Origin: Methylobacterium organophilum
GTDB lineage: Bacteria; Pseudomonadota; Alphaproteobacteria; Rhizobiales; Beijerinckiaceae
Direction of reading: 5' to 3'
Length of the DNA: 64,000 nucleotides
Assembly (NCBI RefSeq): GCF_022179465.1
Contig: NZ_BPQV01000016.1
Coordinates: 62,001 to 126,000 of the forward strand
The position numbers were made by a program, and so were the translations under genes. Numbering within the stretch: position 1 is the first letter of the stretch; every line of letters begins with the position of its first letter. The notes below the pieces were generated by a model. It made no database searches. It was given only the letters and a program-made list of their open reading frames with translations, and was not told where the DNA came from. Positions 50,932 to 59,033 of this stretch are shown piece after piece.

Positions 50932-51586
50932 CCTGCCCCCCTCGCCCTCGCCGGCCCTTGCCCCCGCCCCCTACGGTCCCGCCGATGACGGCCTGACCAC
51001 CCTCGCCGACGGTGTTGTACTGCACCACGACCGTCTGCCGGCCGCCCGAGCGCACGCGCTGAAGGGTCTGCATGCCGGCCTGAAAGGATCCCGTCAGCCG
51101 AGCGAAGGTGCCGGCCATGCGGTTCGCCTCGGCGCAGGTGGCCTGCCGCTCCGAGCCCGTGCAGCGCCCGGCATGGTCCAGCAGGTGGCGCATGACCATC
51201 GCCGCCTTCATAGCCGCGACGTGCGCGGTTCCGAGCTGATGGGCCAGCATCCGCTCGAGGCTGTCGGCCGCCTGGATCGCGTCGGCCGTGTCGAGCGCCA
51301 CCTCGAGCGACCCGGCTTCATGCGCCAGGTCAAGCCGGTCCCGGCTGGCATCGGCCGCGACGGCATCCGGATTCGCCAGCGTGTCGAGCAGCGCCGGCAA
51401 GGTCTGGGTCGCGAAGTCCTCGTCCGGCAGCAGCTCGCCGCCGACCGTGCGGGGCCGCTGCGGCGGCAGGGCTTCCCGGGCGCGCGCCTCGAACCGATCG
51501 GCGATCCCGGAGGGGGCGCCCTGTTCCTCCGCCCTGATGCGGGCGGCGCCGAGGAGCGCGTCCCCGGCCCTCTGTCTCTTCACCAT
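50924..51586 (-). CDS. Hypothetical phage protein with QTVVVQ-type tail
   Basis: 220 aa, largely helical, ending in a Gly-rich tail (RQTVVVQYNTVGEGGQAVIGGTVGGG). Genes with this tail are often found directly before HGG-motif genes in alphaproteobacterial mobile elements (recalled). ATG start; 8-base overlap with the HGG gene shows coupling. Function unknown. Confidence 0.72.
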   Translation of the reverse strand: MVKRQRAGDALLGAARIRAEEQGAPSGIADRFEARAREALPPQRPRTVGGELLPDEDFATQTLPALLDTLANPDAVAADASRDRLDLAHEAGSLEVALDTADAIQAADSLERMLAHQLGTAHVAAMKAAMVMRHLLDHAGRCTGSERQATCAEANRMAGTFARLTGSFQAGMQTLQRVRSGGRQTVVVQYNTVGEGGQAVIGGTVGGGGKGRRGRGGQDG

Positions 51587-51655
51587 GGCGCTTGGCTCCG
51601 TCGGAACCGGATCGGGAGGTGAGCGAGGCGGCGCTGTGCCCCTCGCCCAACCGGG

Positions 51656-51904
51656 TCAATATTTCTCGACGCGAAGCACGCGCGTTCGGCTCACCGGACT
51701 CTCGTTGCGCGCCCAATAGTAGTCCTTCTCCTCGTTGTAACCCCTGACCTTCCAGTTATCGGTGTCGTCGTTCAGCAGGCGATGCACCTCCGCGACGGCC
51801 TCGGCGTGTGTGGGGAAAGGCCGCGAGATGACCGCACGTCCACCCATCTGCGATGTGATCCGCTCCGGAACCGCATATTCTGCGATGATGCACGTCATGT
51901 TCAT
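51656..51904 (-). CDS. Small hypothetical protein (82 aa)
   Basis: 82 aa alpha/beta protein (CIIAEYAVPERITSQMGGRAV, WKVRGYNEEKDYYWARNE) with a good AAGGGA site. First bases of its upstream region are AT-rich. Not recognised. Confidence 0.7.
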   Translation of the reverse strand: MNMTCIIAEYAVPERITSQMGGRAVISRPFPTHAEAVAEVHRLLNDDTDNWKVRGYNEEKDYYWARNESPVSRTRVLRVEKY

Positions 51905-51982
51905 GTCCCTTCTCTTAAAATCATTGCTGAACGCATCATTTCTATACGCGGCAGCGCGCTAAATATAGACTGCTGCGGCCTC

Positions 51983-52315
51983 TCAACTTGGAATATCTAC
52001 GCTTCTAAGCCCTTTGCGGGACAGATCCGCGCCCGCTCGCATCGCCACGCTCGGTCCGCCCCGGCGATTGTCCGCGAGGCGGCGGGCCTCCGGGTCCGAG
52101 CAGGGCTGCCAGCCCGTCACCCGCCATCCGGCCGGCACGCGGCTCCAGTGCGGGGCGGGGTGGCGCACGCTGGTGCGATCGATCCACGAGGCGCCGCGGG
52201 CGATGCTGGTCGCCAAGCGCTCGCCGGCGTCCACCCAGCGCTCCAGCCGCAGATCCACCGGGCGGTCGCGGGGCGCGGTCTCTAGGGGAAGCCAGTTCGA
52301 CACGGTGGCGGGCAT
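51983..52315 (-). CDS. DUF551-like small phage protein
   Basis: 110 aa from ATG 52315 (GGAG 6 bases before), beginning with the common prophage pattern NWLPLETAPRDRPVDLRL and ending with a W-R-V-T-G-W strand (PAGWRVTGWQPCSDPEARRL). Alternative GTG at 52360. Role unknown. Confidence 0.65.
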   Translation of the reverse strand: MPATVSNWLPLETAPRDRPVDLRLERWVDAGERLATSIARGASWIDRTSVRHPAPHWSRVPAGWRVTGWQPCSDPEARRLADNRRGGPSVAMRAGADLSRKGLRSVDIPS

Positions 52316-52687
52316 TCGGAGCTCCACGAGATAGGCGGCCTGCGGCCGCTCGCGGCTCACATAGTGCGTTGGCGCGCCTCAGGAATCTGTGGTCCGATCA
52401 GGCGCGCCGGCCCGCGTCGCTGAGCCCGTCTCTATGGTGGCGACCCGCTTGGGCTATCCGGCCGCCACGCCTCGGCAACTTGCTCGTCCTCGCTGGCGAT
52501 AGTGTCGCCTGTCAGCCGCGCATGGAAGGGCTATTGGCAGCGGCGCGAGGCGTGCGACTCTCGTATGCCCAAAGCGTGGTTTTACAACCGCACAAGCTGT
52601 GGAATATGAAAGGCGCTCGGGAACGGCGCTTGTCGCCGTTCATTGCCGAAGTATGGTCGCGAACCTGGGGGCGCGGAGGGAATCGTT
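52316..52687. other. Non-coding region with inverted repeat upstream of the Fic module
   Basis: 372 bases between divergent genes. A perfect inverted repeat GAACGGCG-CTTGT-CGCCGTTC (52621-52641) lies 47 bases before the small gene at 52688 and could be an operator of the Fic module. An open frame over 52,369-52,752 has shadow-like composition and is not called. Confidence 0.5.
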
Positions 52688-52894
52688 ATGGCGGATCGGA
52701 AGCAGTTTCTAAGCGTGCTGCGACCCGACCCGGAGTTGGTGGGCATGCTTGATCGTGCGCGTGAGCGTCCGGTCACGGAGGCTCAACTCCAAGAGCAGCG
52801 CATAAGTTTTGCATTTGGTAATGCAATGGGTGCGGAAGACATCACCAAAGAGAGCGTGAGAGAGGCTTCCAAGCACATCAGGCTGAGAGCCTAG
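52688..52894 (+). CDS. Small protein upstream of Fic (candidate antitoxin)
   Basis: 68 aa from ATG 52688 (GGAGGGA site). Contains EQRISFAFGNAMGAEDITKE, where S-x-x-x-G-N is reminiscent of, but not identical to, the inhibitory S/T-x-x-x-E-G/N motif of Fic antitoxins such as VbhA. The C-terminus is a basic helix. The next gene, 48 bases away, encodes Fic, with a terminator in between. An antitoxin role is inference. Confidence 0.65.
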   Translation: MADRKQFLSVLRPDPELVGMLDRARERPVTEAQLQEQRISFAFGNAMGAEDITKESVREASKHIRLRA

Positions 52895-52901
52895 AATTCT
52901 G

Positions 52902-52930
52902 AAAGCCCGCGAAAGCGGGCTTTATTTATT
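52902..52930 (+). terminator. Rho-independent terminator between small gene and fic
   Basis: AAAGCCCGC-GAAA-GCGGGCTTT (52902-52923) followed by ATTTATT. A stem this strong would cut transcription into fic. Confidence 0.88.
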
Positions 52931-52942
52931 TGAGGATAAATT

Positions 52943-53563
52943 ATGTCTGTTAGGGAAAAAGATAACAAAGAACTATTTAAGCGCGTCCAAGAGCAAAACC
53001 TGCTACGGCAATATGATCTTTTGACTAATTGTATAGAAATAGGGCTTGAGAAAGGTATTGAGTCCTTCGACAAATACACTCTCTGGTCGCTCAATCATGT
53101 GGCGGTGTCAAATATTGCTCAGTTCGGAGGGCGATATAGAGAGCAGCCTATTTATGTAGGCGATCACGTGCCTCCGCATTTTTGTAAAGTATCAAACATG
53201 ATGGACCAGATGTTCTCGCTGGTTCACGAGAATTGGACGCTCAGCGATCATCCAACGCTTCTGCCGGCTTACGTTCTGTGGCGCTTAAACTGGATACACC
53301 CCTTTGTGGAGGGGAATGGCAGAACGGCTCGTGCAGCATGCTATTATTTGATATGCATGAAGTATGGAGCTCTTCTTCCAGGCAGAAAAATAGTCCCTGA
53401 ACGGATTAGAGAAGACAGGAAACCCTACTATGCCGCACTAAAAGCCGCTGATCAGGCGTGGGAAGCTGGCCACTTTGACTTTGGCGAACTCGCCTCCTAC
53501 CTAGAAAAACTTCTAAAAGCTCAACTTGCCGAAGCCGCATCGGAAGAATTTCCATCTGCCTAA
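52943..53563 (+). CDS. Fic-family AMP transferase-like protein
   Basis: 206 aa with a complete Fic motif HPFVEGNGRTAR (119-130); H119 is the catalytic His that activates the target hydroxyl for AMP transfer from ATP. No obvious inhibitory helix motif inside the protein, so control may come from the small upstream gene. Clearly AT-rich compared with flanking DNA, suggesting a recent separate acquisition (a moron). AGGA site before the ATG. Possible toxin or phage-exclusion factor. Confidence 0.88.
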   Translation: MSVREKDNKELFKRVQEQNLLRQYDLLTNCIEIGLEKGIESFDKYTLWSLNHVAVSNIAQFGGRYREQPIYVGDHVPPHFCKVSNMMDQMFSLVHENWTLSDHPTLLPAYVLWRLNWIHPFVEGNGRTARAACYYLICMKYGALLPGRKIVPERIREDRKPYYAALKAADQAWEAGHFDFGELASYLEKLLKAQLAEAASEEFPSA

Positions 53564-53652
53564 TAATACAGGTAGGCGCGCTATATAAATATTTCCTTAG
53601 AAGCATGCCCCCGCGCACATCGCGGCACAGCTACTATCTTGGCGAGGCACCC

Positions 53653-53940
53653 TCAAGGGGGGCGGTAGCCGTGCTGAGCTACGTGAACGATGGCTTGGCG
53701 GAGCGCGGTTTTCGAAGGCTCGGTCCGCTGATCCAGACGCTGATCCAGCGTCCTGCGCACGATGCCGGGATCGGCGCGCTCGGCGTCGCGGATCTGGCGG
53801 GCCTCGTGAATGGCTTTTCGGGTGAGGCCGAGGTCGGCAACTGTCGCTTCAACGTTCCCCTCGGGAACCTTGAAGTTGCGACCGCCCCCATGACCGGCGA
53901 CCTCACCACGCTCCTGCGCAGCGTCGTACTCATCGGCCAC
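53653..53940 (-). CDS. Prophage protein, DUF3102-like
   Basis: 95 aa as given from GTG 53940, but the frame stays open upstream (ELTALLQRIAAAV precedes) and overlaps the end of the HTH gene, so the true start may be further right. Core: ADEYDAAQERGEVAGHGG, LTRKAIHEARQIRDAERADPG, often seen beside replication or excision genes of alphaproteobacterial prophages (recalled). Function unknown. Confidence 0.65.
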   Translation of the reverse strand: MADEYDAAQERGEVAGHGGGRNFKVPEGNVEATVADLGLTRKAIHEARQIRDAERADPGIVRRTLDQRLDQRTEPSKTALRQAIVHVAQHGYRPP

Positions 53941-53969
53941 CGCCGCGGCGATGCGTTGGAGAAGCGCCG

Positions 53970-54251
53970 TCAGCTCATGGATCTCTGGGCGACCTTCGTG
54001 GCGGCCGAGAACGGGGCGGAGTCGAGGAAGGCCTCCAGGTCGCAGTGACGGATGACCGTGCTGCTGCCGATCTTCCGCGAGGGGATCCGGCCGTCCTTGA
54101 TGTACTCGAACAATGTCGAGCGGCTGATGCCGATGGCCGCCGCTGCATCTTCTATCCGGTACGCGAGCGGCACGAACACCGGGCCGCGACGGCGGTGCGC
54201 CTCTGCTTCGGCGACGCCGCCCGCGCGCTCCCTCGGGCGCTCACTGCGCAT
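53970..54251 (-). CDS. Excisionase-like helix-turn-helix protein
   Basis: 93 aa MerR/Xis-type winged helix: VPLAYRIEDAAAAIGISRSTLFEYIKDGRIPSRKIGSSTVIRHCDLEAFLD. The domain covers about 28-80. Such proteins direct excision or act as small regulators in integrated elements. Divergent from the SOS operon; the next gene overlaps or follows closely. Confidence 0.83.
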   Translation of the reverse strand: MRSERPRERAGGVAEAEAHRRRGPVFVPLAYRIEDAAAAIGISRSTLFEYIKDGRIPSRKIGSSTVIRHCDLEAFLDSAPFSAATKVAQRSMS

Positions 54252-54651
54252 CGTCAGCTCCTGCTACACCAAGCTGCGGACAGCCATCGTTGAGCCAGCG
54301 CAGCAGCCTGCCAGTGTCAATGTGCACCCCATCGTCGCCCAGGCTTCTTAACGGACAATTGCATGCCCTGATAAGCGGCGGATCGGTCGGGATGGTAGCC
54401 GGGGCGGGCGGTAAGCGCCTATGCCCGAACGAGCACAGGGTTCGAGCCGTCAGAACTGTCCGACTAGGGCTGCATATTTTCCGGCGAATCCAGCCTCTTG
54501 ACGCCCCAGCGTCACGCTACCCCGTCAAGCCCCGTCGACTGATTCCTCCCCGCTTCCCCCGATCTTCGACGGGCGCCGGATCGTGCCTTGACCGGATGCG
54601 ACCGATGGTTTTGTTCTTCTTTCGTTCTCAATTTCCGGGACGGAGGCAGCC
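54252..54651. other. Control region of the SOS operon
   Basis: 400 bases between the divergent excisionase-like gene and the SOS operon. A LexA box lies near the right end (separate entry). TTGACC at 54588-54593 could be the -35 element for rightward transcription; the LexA box would then cover the -10 region. No gene found. Confidence 0.55.
54613..54627 (+). promoter_or_regulatory. LexA (SOS) box
   Basis: GTTC-TTCTTTC-GTTC, an exact match to the alphaproteobacterial LexA site GTTC-N7-GTTC (established consensus), 25 bases before the ATG at 54652. It should make the small gene-umuD-umuC operon DNA-damage inducible. Confidence 0.88.
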
Positions 54652-54861
54652 ATGGCGACCGCGTCGCAGATCCAGACCGTTGCTGCCATGAGCGAGGCCG
54701 AGGTGGCAGCCATCGCCTATCTCGAAGCCGCGGAGGGAGACACGAAGCGGGCGCTCGCCTTCGCCATCGAGGATCTGCTGCGGGTCGAGCAGGACCTCGC
54801 CGAGATGCGCAGGGCCGTCTCGCAGGGCTACGTCCGCGCGGGCCGGCCGGAGCACGGGTGA
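54652..54861 (+). CDS. Small protein leading the SOS operon (69 aa)
   Basis: 69 aa helical protein (MSEAEVAAIAYLEAAEGD, ALAFAIEDLLRVEQDLAEMRRAVSQGYVR). CGGAGG site before the ATG. First gene after the LexA box and 6 bases before umuD, so co-induced. May be a regulator or accessory of the mutagenic polymerase; family not recognised. Confidence 0.75.
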   Translation: MATASQIQTVAAMSEAEVAAIAYLEAAEGDTKRALAFAIEDLLRVEQDLAEMRRAVSQGYVRAGRPEHG

Positions 54862-54867
54862 CAGCGG

Positions 54868-55341
54868 GTGGCAGGCTCATGGGCTGCGGGAATCAGACAT
54901 GTCGACGAGCTGCCGTCGGCGGGTGACGGTACGGTGCGCGTGCCCCTCGTCGGGCCCGCGCTATGCGCGGGCTTTCCGAGCCCGGCCGACGACTTCCTCG
55001 AAGGCGTCCTGGAGCTGCCGCGCTGGCTCGTGCCGAACCCGCCGGCCACCTTTCTGATGCAGATCCGCGGCGACAGCATGCGCGGGGCCGGCATCCACGA
55101 TCGCGACCTCGCCTGCGTCGACCGCAGCCTGACTGCCGCGCATGACAGCGTCGTCGTGGCCGTGGTCGAGGGCCAGCTCTCCTGCAAGCGCTACCTCGTC
55201 GAGCACGGCCGCCCGCGGCTTGCCTTCGACAACGACGCCATGCCGGTCTTCGTCCTGGACGAGGACGGCTTCGCCGAGATCTGGGGCGTGGTCCGCTTCA
55301 CGATCCGCTGGCACATCGCCCGGGCCGGGATCGGCCGGTGA
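54868..55341 (+). CDS. umuD: UmuD-like LexA-family peptidase
   Basis: 157 aa. Self-cleavage site at A34-G35 ([12 protein letters not shown]), nucleophile S70 (IRGDSM) and general base K107 (LSCKRYL), the standard Ser-Lys dyad. RecA-stimulated cleavage would activate the polymerase partner. GTG start chosen; later GTG codons are possible. Overlaps umuC by 4 bases. Confidence 0.92.
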   Translation: MAGSWAAGIRHVDELPSAGDGTVRVPLVGPALCAGFPSPADDFLEGVLELPRWLVPNPPATFLMQIRGDSMRGAGIHDRDLACVDRSLTAAHDSVVVAVVEGQLSCKRYLVEHGRPRLAFDNDAMPVFVLDEDGFAEIWGVVRFTIRWHIARAGIGR

Positions 55342-56669
55342 GCGACCCGGCGGCACGCCTGCGCGATCGGATCGGCGGCGGCCGGGCCATCGCCCTGATC
55401 GACGGTAACAGCTTCTATTGCTCCTGCGAGCGCGTGTTCGACCCGCGGCTTTCGGCCGTGCCGCTGATCGTGCTCAGCAACAACGATGGATGCGCCATTG
55501 CCCGCACGGCCGAGGCCAAGGCGCTCGGCATCAAGATGGGCGCGCCGTTTTTCATGATCCGCCAGCTCTGCCAGACGCAAGGCGTGCGGGTCTTCTCCTC
55601 GAACTACACCCTCTACGGGGACATGAGCGCGCGGCTGAACGCGATCTATCGCGACGCGACGCCCGACGTGGAGGTCTACTCGATCGACGAGAGCTTCCTC
55701 GACCTGACCGGCTTCACCCGGCGCGACCGCATCACGCTCGCCCTCGATGTCCGAGCGACGGTGCGCGCCTGGACCGGGATCCCGACCTGCATCGGCATCG
55801 GCCCGACCAAGACGCTCGCCAAGCTCGCCAACCACATCGCCAAGAGCGTCCCGGAACTCGGCGGCGTCTGCGACCTGACCGATCCCACAGCCTACGACCA
55901 CTGGCTGCCGCGCATCCATGTCGGCGCGCTATGGGGAATCGGCCGGGCCTCGCTCGCCAAGCTCGAGGCGCTCGGCATCGATAGCGTGGCAGACCTGCGC
56001 GACATCGACCCGCGCCCTGTGCGCAAGGCCCTCACGGTGGTGGGCGAGCGCATGATCTTCGAGCTCCGCGGCGTCTCCTGCATCGGGCTCGACCTGGTGC
56101 CGGCCCGGCGCAAGGGCTGCGCGGTGACCCGCTCCTTTGCCGGCCGGGTGACCGAGCAGGGCATGTTGGAGCAGGCGATCGCCGCCCACGCGGCCCGGCT
56201 CGGCGAGAAGCTGCGGCGCGAAGGACTGGCGACCAACCACGTCACGGTCTTCTACCATACGAGCGAGCATGACCGCGGCGAGCCGCAGCGCTCGATTCAA
56301 ACCGTCGTCGGGCTGCCGGAGGCGACGAACGACAGCCTGTCTCTGATCAAGGCTGCGCAGCTCGGCGTGGCCCGCACCTGGCAGCCGCAAGGCGTGTCGC
56401 CCTGGCGCTACGCGAAGGCCGGGGTGCTGGCGACGGATCTCGTGCCGCTGGAGGCCGCACCGCGAGCACTGATCGGCCGACTCGACCGCGATCGCTCCGG
56501 CCCGCTGATGGCGGCGCTGGACGCCTGCAACGCACGCTGGGGCCGCGGCACCGTCGTGCCGGCCCGAGCCGGGCTGGAGCGCGCTCGCACGGACTGGTCG
56601 ACGAAGTTCGAGATGCGCTCGTCGCGCTACACGACGCAGGTCGCGGAGTTGCCGACCGCCTGGGCGTGA
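55338..56669 (+). CDS. umuC: UmuC-like Y-family DNA polymerase V catalytic subunit
   Basis: 443 aa error-prone polymerase for translesion synthesis. Metal ligands: D22 ([15 protein letters not shown]), D117 and E118 ([10 protein letters not shown]). DNA-binding helix-hairpin-helix part: [14 protein letters not shown] and [18 protein letters not shown] start with GTGA overlap. Carried on the element under LexA control, so it may raise mutation rates of host and element during damage. Confidence 0.95.
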   Translation: MSDPAARLRDRIGGGRAIALIDGNSFYCSCERVFDPRLSAVPLIVLSNNDGCAIARTAEAKALGIKMGAPFFMIRQLCQTQGVRVFSSNYTLYGDMSARLNAIYRDATPDVEVYSIDESFLDLTGFTRRDRITLALDVRATVRAWTGIPTCIGIGPTKTLAKLANHIAKSVPELGGVCDLTDPTAYDHWLPRIHVGALWGIGRASLAKLEALGIDSVADLRDIDPRPVRKALTVVGERMIFELRGVSCIGLDLVPARRKGCAVTRSFAGRVTEQGMLEQAIAAHAARLGEKLRREGLATNHVTVFYHTSEHDRGEPQRSIQTVVGLPEATNDSLSLIKAAQLGVARTWQPQGVSPWRYAKAGVLATDLVPLEAAPRALIGRLDRDRSGPLMAALDACNARWGRGTVVPARAGLERARTDWSTKFEMRSSRYTTQVAELPTAWA

Positions 56670-56855
56670 ATCGTCACGGCAGCCACCCCACCAGCCGGCC
56701 GAGCGTGCGCGATCACGTCGAGCATGACGATCAGGAGATCAATCGGCGTCAGGAAATCCCGGTTAGTAAAACGACGCCTCATTACAACCTGCAATTCGTG
56801 GACTGATCAAAGCACATCCGTCAGCATTCCCTAATGCGAAATCGAGTCGAGGCAG

Positions 56856-57053
56856 ATGGCCTTGCCCTCAAAATTTCTCATAGATGATGAATTAGAGCAG
56901 GCATTGCTTGATCTGCATGATTTGGTGATCGAGCTAAGAAGTGTGTCGCAAAATGAAAATTATGCATGGCTTGCAGAGCCGCTGAGAAAAATACTCATCG
57001 AAATTGGATATATCTTCGGAGAAATTCTAAAAGCCCGGCCGACTGAGCATTGA
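56856..57053 (+). CDS. Small acidic hypothetical protein (65 aa)
   Basis: 65 aa, helical, AT-rich codon use (LIDDELEQALLDLHDLVIEL, LRKILIEIGYIFGEIL). GAGGCAG close before the ATG. Its 3' end overlaps a convergent small frame by 59 bases; at most one of the two may be real. Not recognised. Confidence 0.5.
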   Translation: MALPSKFLIDDELEQALLDLHDLVIELRSVSQNENYAWLAEPLRKILIEIGYIFGEILKARPTEH

Positions 57054-57201
57054 TGAGTTTCATCGTCCGCCGAACGGCCCGGAAGAGAAACGGTGCGGGT
57101 TGAGGTCGTGGGCGCCCCGGATTGCGATAGCGCTCCGGCAGCCCGGGATCCGCCGCCTTCAGGTAGCGCTCGAAGCGCTGGGCGGGCTGTTCGTCAGCCA
57201 C
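56995..57201 (-). CDS. Small basic hypothetical protein (68 aa)
   Basis: 68 aa from GTG 57201 (ADEQPAQRFERYLKAADPGL, RYRNPGRPRPQPAPFLFRAV). It follows the 304 aa gene on the same strand by 33 bases. Weak ribosome site and an antisense overlap with the 56,856 gene lower confidence. Confidence 0.45.
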   Translation of the reverse strand: MADEQPAQRFERYLKAADPGLPERYRNPGRPRPQPAPFLFRAVRRTMKLINAQSAGLLEFLRRYIQFR

Positions 57202-57234
57202 GGATCACCGGCGCGCCAAGGATAAACCAGCAGA

Positions 57235-58149
57235 CTACTCTCTGGTGCCGCTCTTCTCCGTCTCGACGGGCTCGCACTCCAGCTCCGACACAACCTCCAC
57301 CTCGACCCGAAAATGCAGGTCGAACCGGTGGGCGTTCTGGGCCAGCAGGCGCCGCGCCGCTTCGGTCGCGGCAGTCCGGCTGCTGAACCGTTCCTCGATT
57401 GAATCGACCTCTCTCTCCGCGTTGCGATCTTCGCTGACGTGCCAAACCGTCAGCCTGGCGAACCAGTCGCCACGGCCGGTACGACGACGCGCCTTGAGCT
57501 CCCGCTCGTGTTCGACCAACGCCGCCAGTCCCTCGTAGCAGCCCTGCTCCGACCGGTAGATCCGGCCCTGCTGCCGAAGGGCGAACGCCAACCCCTTCAA
57601 CGCAGGCTCGCTCAGGTTCTCAATCTCGTTGCCGAATTTGCCGAGGTTGACCTCGATCTTGACCAGGAGATCGCGCGCATCCCGGGTGAGCGGGGGCTCT
57701 TTCGGAACCTTGCCTTTGACCGCCTGGACTGCCCCCGCTTCCTGACCCTTTCGCCATGGCCAGACGGCAGCGGTGATCCGGTCGAGGTCTTCGGCGGTGA
57801 CGTTCCAGGTGTTCCGCCTGCGCCACTTCTGACGCTCGATGTTCGGCCGCAAGTCGACCACCTTGCCGCGCGGATTCTCGGCGAGTCTGTCGTAGAGCGG
57901 AAGCCCGGTGACATCGTCGACCTGCAAAAGGCCGGCATCATCGAACTTCCAGATGAGGCCGCGCGCATCAAGGATGCGAACCGGCTTGCCTGCCTCGTTC
58001 TCAAGCACGACCTGAGCGACCCGCTGCGTGGTGCCGGCAAACTCGGGGATCGCGTCGTCATGGCCGCGGAGCGCATCCGCGACGCGCAGAGGGACGAGTT
58101 TTAGGGCGCCGCCTTCCTCGAAGACGTAATGGCGAATGCTGATGGCCAT
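57235..58149 (-). CDS. Hypothetical element protein (304 aa)
   Basis: 304 aa from ATG 58149 (GGAGCAGGG site). The N-terminus (MAISIRHYVFEEGGALKLVP) and middle look beta-rich; a charged helical region follows (LVKIEVNLGKFGNEIENL, LAALVEHERELKARRRTGRG). The C-terminal 70 residues could be a separate alpha/beta domain. No signal or membrane segment. Family not recognised; it lies between umuC and the repressor. Confidence 0.72.
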   Translation of the reverse strand: MAISIRHYVFEEGGALKLVPLRVADALRGHDDAIPEFAGTTQRVAQVVLENEAGKPVRILDARGLIWKFDDAGLLQVDDVTGLPLYDRLAENPRGKVVDLRPNIERQKWRRRNTWNVTAEDLDRITAAVWPWRKGQEAGAVQAVKGKVPKEPPLTRDARDLLVKIEVNLGKFGNEIENLSEPALKGLAFALRQQGRIYRSEQGCYEGLAALVEHERELKARRRTGRGDWFARLTVWHVSEDRNAEREVDSIEERFSSRTAATEAARRLLAQNAHRFDLHFRVEVEVVSELECEPVETEKSGTRE

Positions 58150-58249
58150 GCCCTGCTCCCCCAAGCCGAGGCGAGCTTAGGCGGTTCGGCAGCGGCGCGG
58201 CAACGGCCTAGGACCTACGCGCTGCCTTGGTCGCTTCTGAGAACATCTA

Positions 58250-58531
58250 TCAATGCTCGCCCCGCGTCCCGTCGGCCCGGTTGCGGAAGCGGATGCCCGC
58301 GCCCCCTCCGTTCTCGGGGATGAACTCCAGGCCGGCGTTTTCTAGAGCAGCGATTACGGCCCGCACGTTGTTGGGCATGCCGGTGGCTGGCCCCTCAGAG
58401 GCCTCCATTCTCTTCAGAGTTGGGACAGAGATCGATGCGGCGGATGCAAGCTCTGCCTGACCAAGCCCGAGGAGGGTTCGAGCGGCTGCGATTTGCCGTC
58501 CCGATACCGCATTTTGATCTTTTTGGCTCAC
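58250..58531 (-). CDS. XRE-family repressor-like protein
   Basis: 93 aa with an N-terminal HTH: RQIAAARTLLGLGQAELASAASISVPTLKRMEASEG, then a short conserved tail (VRAVIAALENAGLEFIPENGGG). Typical compact regulator of alphaproteobacterial prophages. GTG start with AGG. Divergent from the gene at 58,599; the shared 67 bases hold a promoter with an operator-like dyad, so it probably regulates both directions. Confidence 0.88.
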   Translation of the reverse strand: MSQKDQNAVSGRQIAAARTLLGLGQAELASAASISVPTLKRMEASEGPATGMPNNVRAVIAALENAGLEFIPENGGGAGIRFRNRADGTRGEH

Positions 58532-58546
58532 AGTGACCTAAAAGGG

Positions 58547-58575
58547 TTGACAGATGCCAGGGAATGATCCATAAG
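58547..58575 (+). promoter_or_regulatory. Rightward promoter with operator-like dyad
   Basis: TTGACA (58547-58552), 17-base spacer, CATAAG (58570-58575), placing transcription start near 58,582. Immediately downstream AAGTA-N9-TACTT forms a small inverted repeat over the expected start, a plausible repressor operator. Confidence 0.6.
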
Positions 58576-58598
58576 TATCACAACGGTACTTTCGGTCA

Positions 58599-58937
58599 AT
58601 GGATCGGCCCACCATGTCCTCCACCCGCACCCTCTCCTGGAACGCCGCCCTCCGCGACATGCGCCGCGACCCGGCTGCCGATGCCGCCGCCCGCCGCGTC
58701 CACCTGCGCCGCGAGGCGTTCGCGAACGCCGCCTTCCAGAGCATCCGCCGCGACCGCGCCCAGCGCCCGCTGGTCGTCGCCGGCAAGTTCGACCGCTCCG
58801 CCATCATGGCCGCCGCGGTCCGCATCGCGAAGCTCAACCAGTCCGTCACCGGCGCCACCTGGGCCGCTGCCATGGCCTCCGCGCTCAAGGGCGCCTGGAA
58901 GGCCGCCAAGGAAGCCCGTCTCCTCTCCGCTCACTGA
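58599..58937 (+). CDS. Small element protein (112 aa)
   Basis: 112 aa, basic and helical (TLSWNAALRDMRRDPAAD, AFQSIRRDRAQRPLVVAGKF, RIAKLNQSVTGATWAAAM). First gene after the promoter at 58,547; start could also be ATG 58614. Not recognised. Confidence 0.68.
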   Translation: MDRPTMSSTRTLSWNAALRDMRRDPAADAAARRVHLRREAFANAAFQSIRRDRAQRPLVVAGKFDRSAIMAAAVRIAKLNQSVTGATWAAAMASALKGAWKAAKEARLLSAH

Positions 58938-59033
58938 TCGCCTGCCCCTGACCGCCACGAAGCGCTGACGGCGCCGGACGACCTCCACCCCATCACCACC
59001 CGAAGCCTTCCACGAGCCCTCTCAGGAGCCCGA

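Noticed and set aside
52369-52752. Open frame of 127 codons on the plus strand before the Fic module
   Set aside because: No ribosome site, overlaps the better supported 68 aa gene in another frame and has no protein-like pattern; the inverted repeat inside suggests regulatory DNA.
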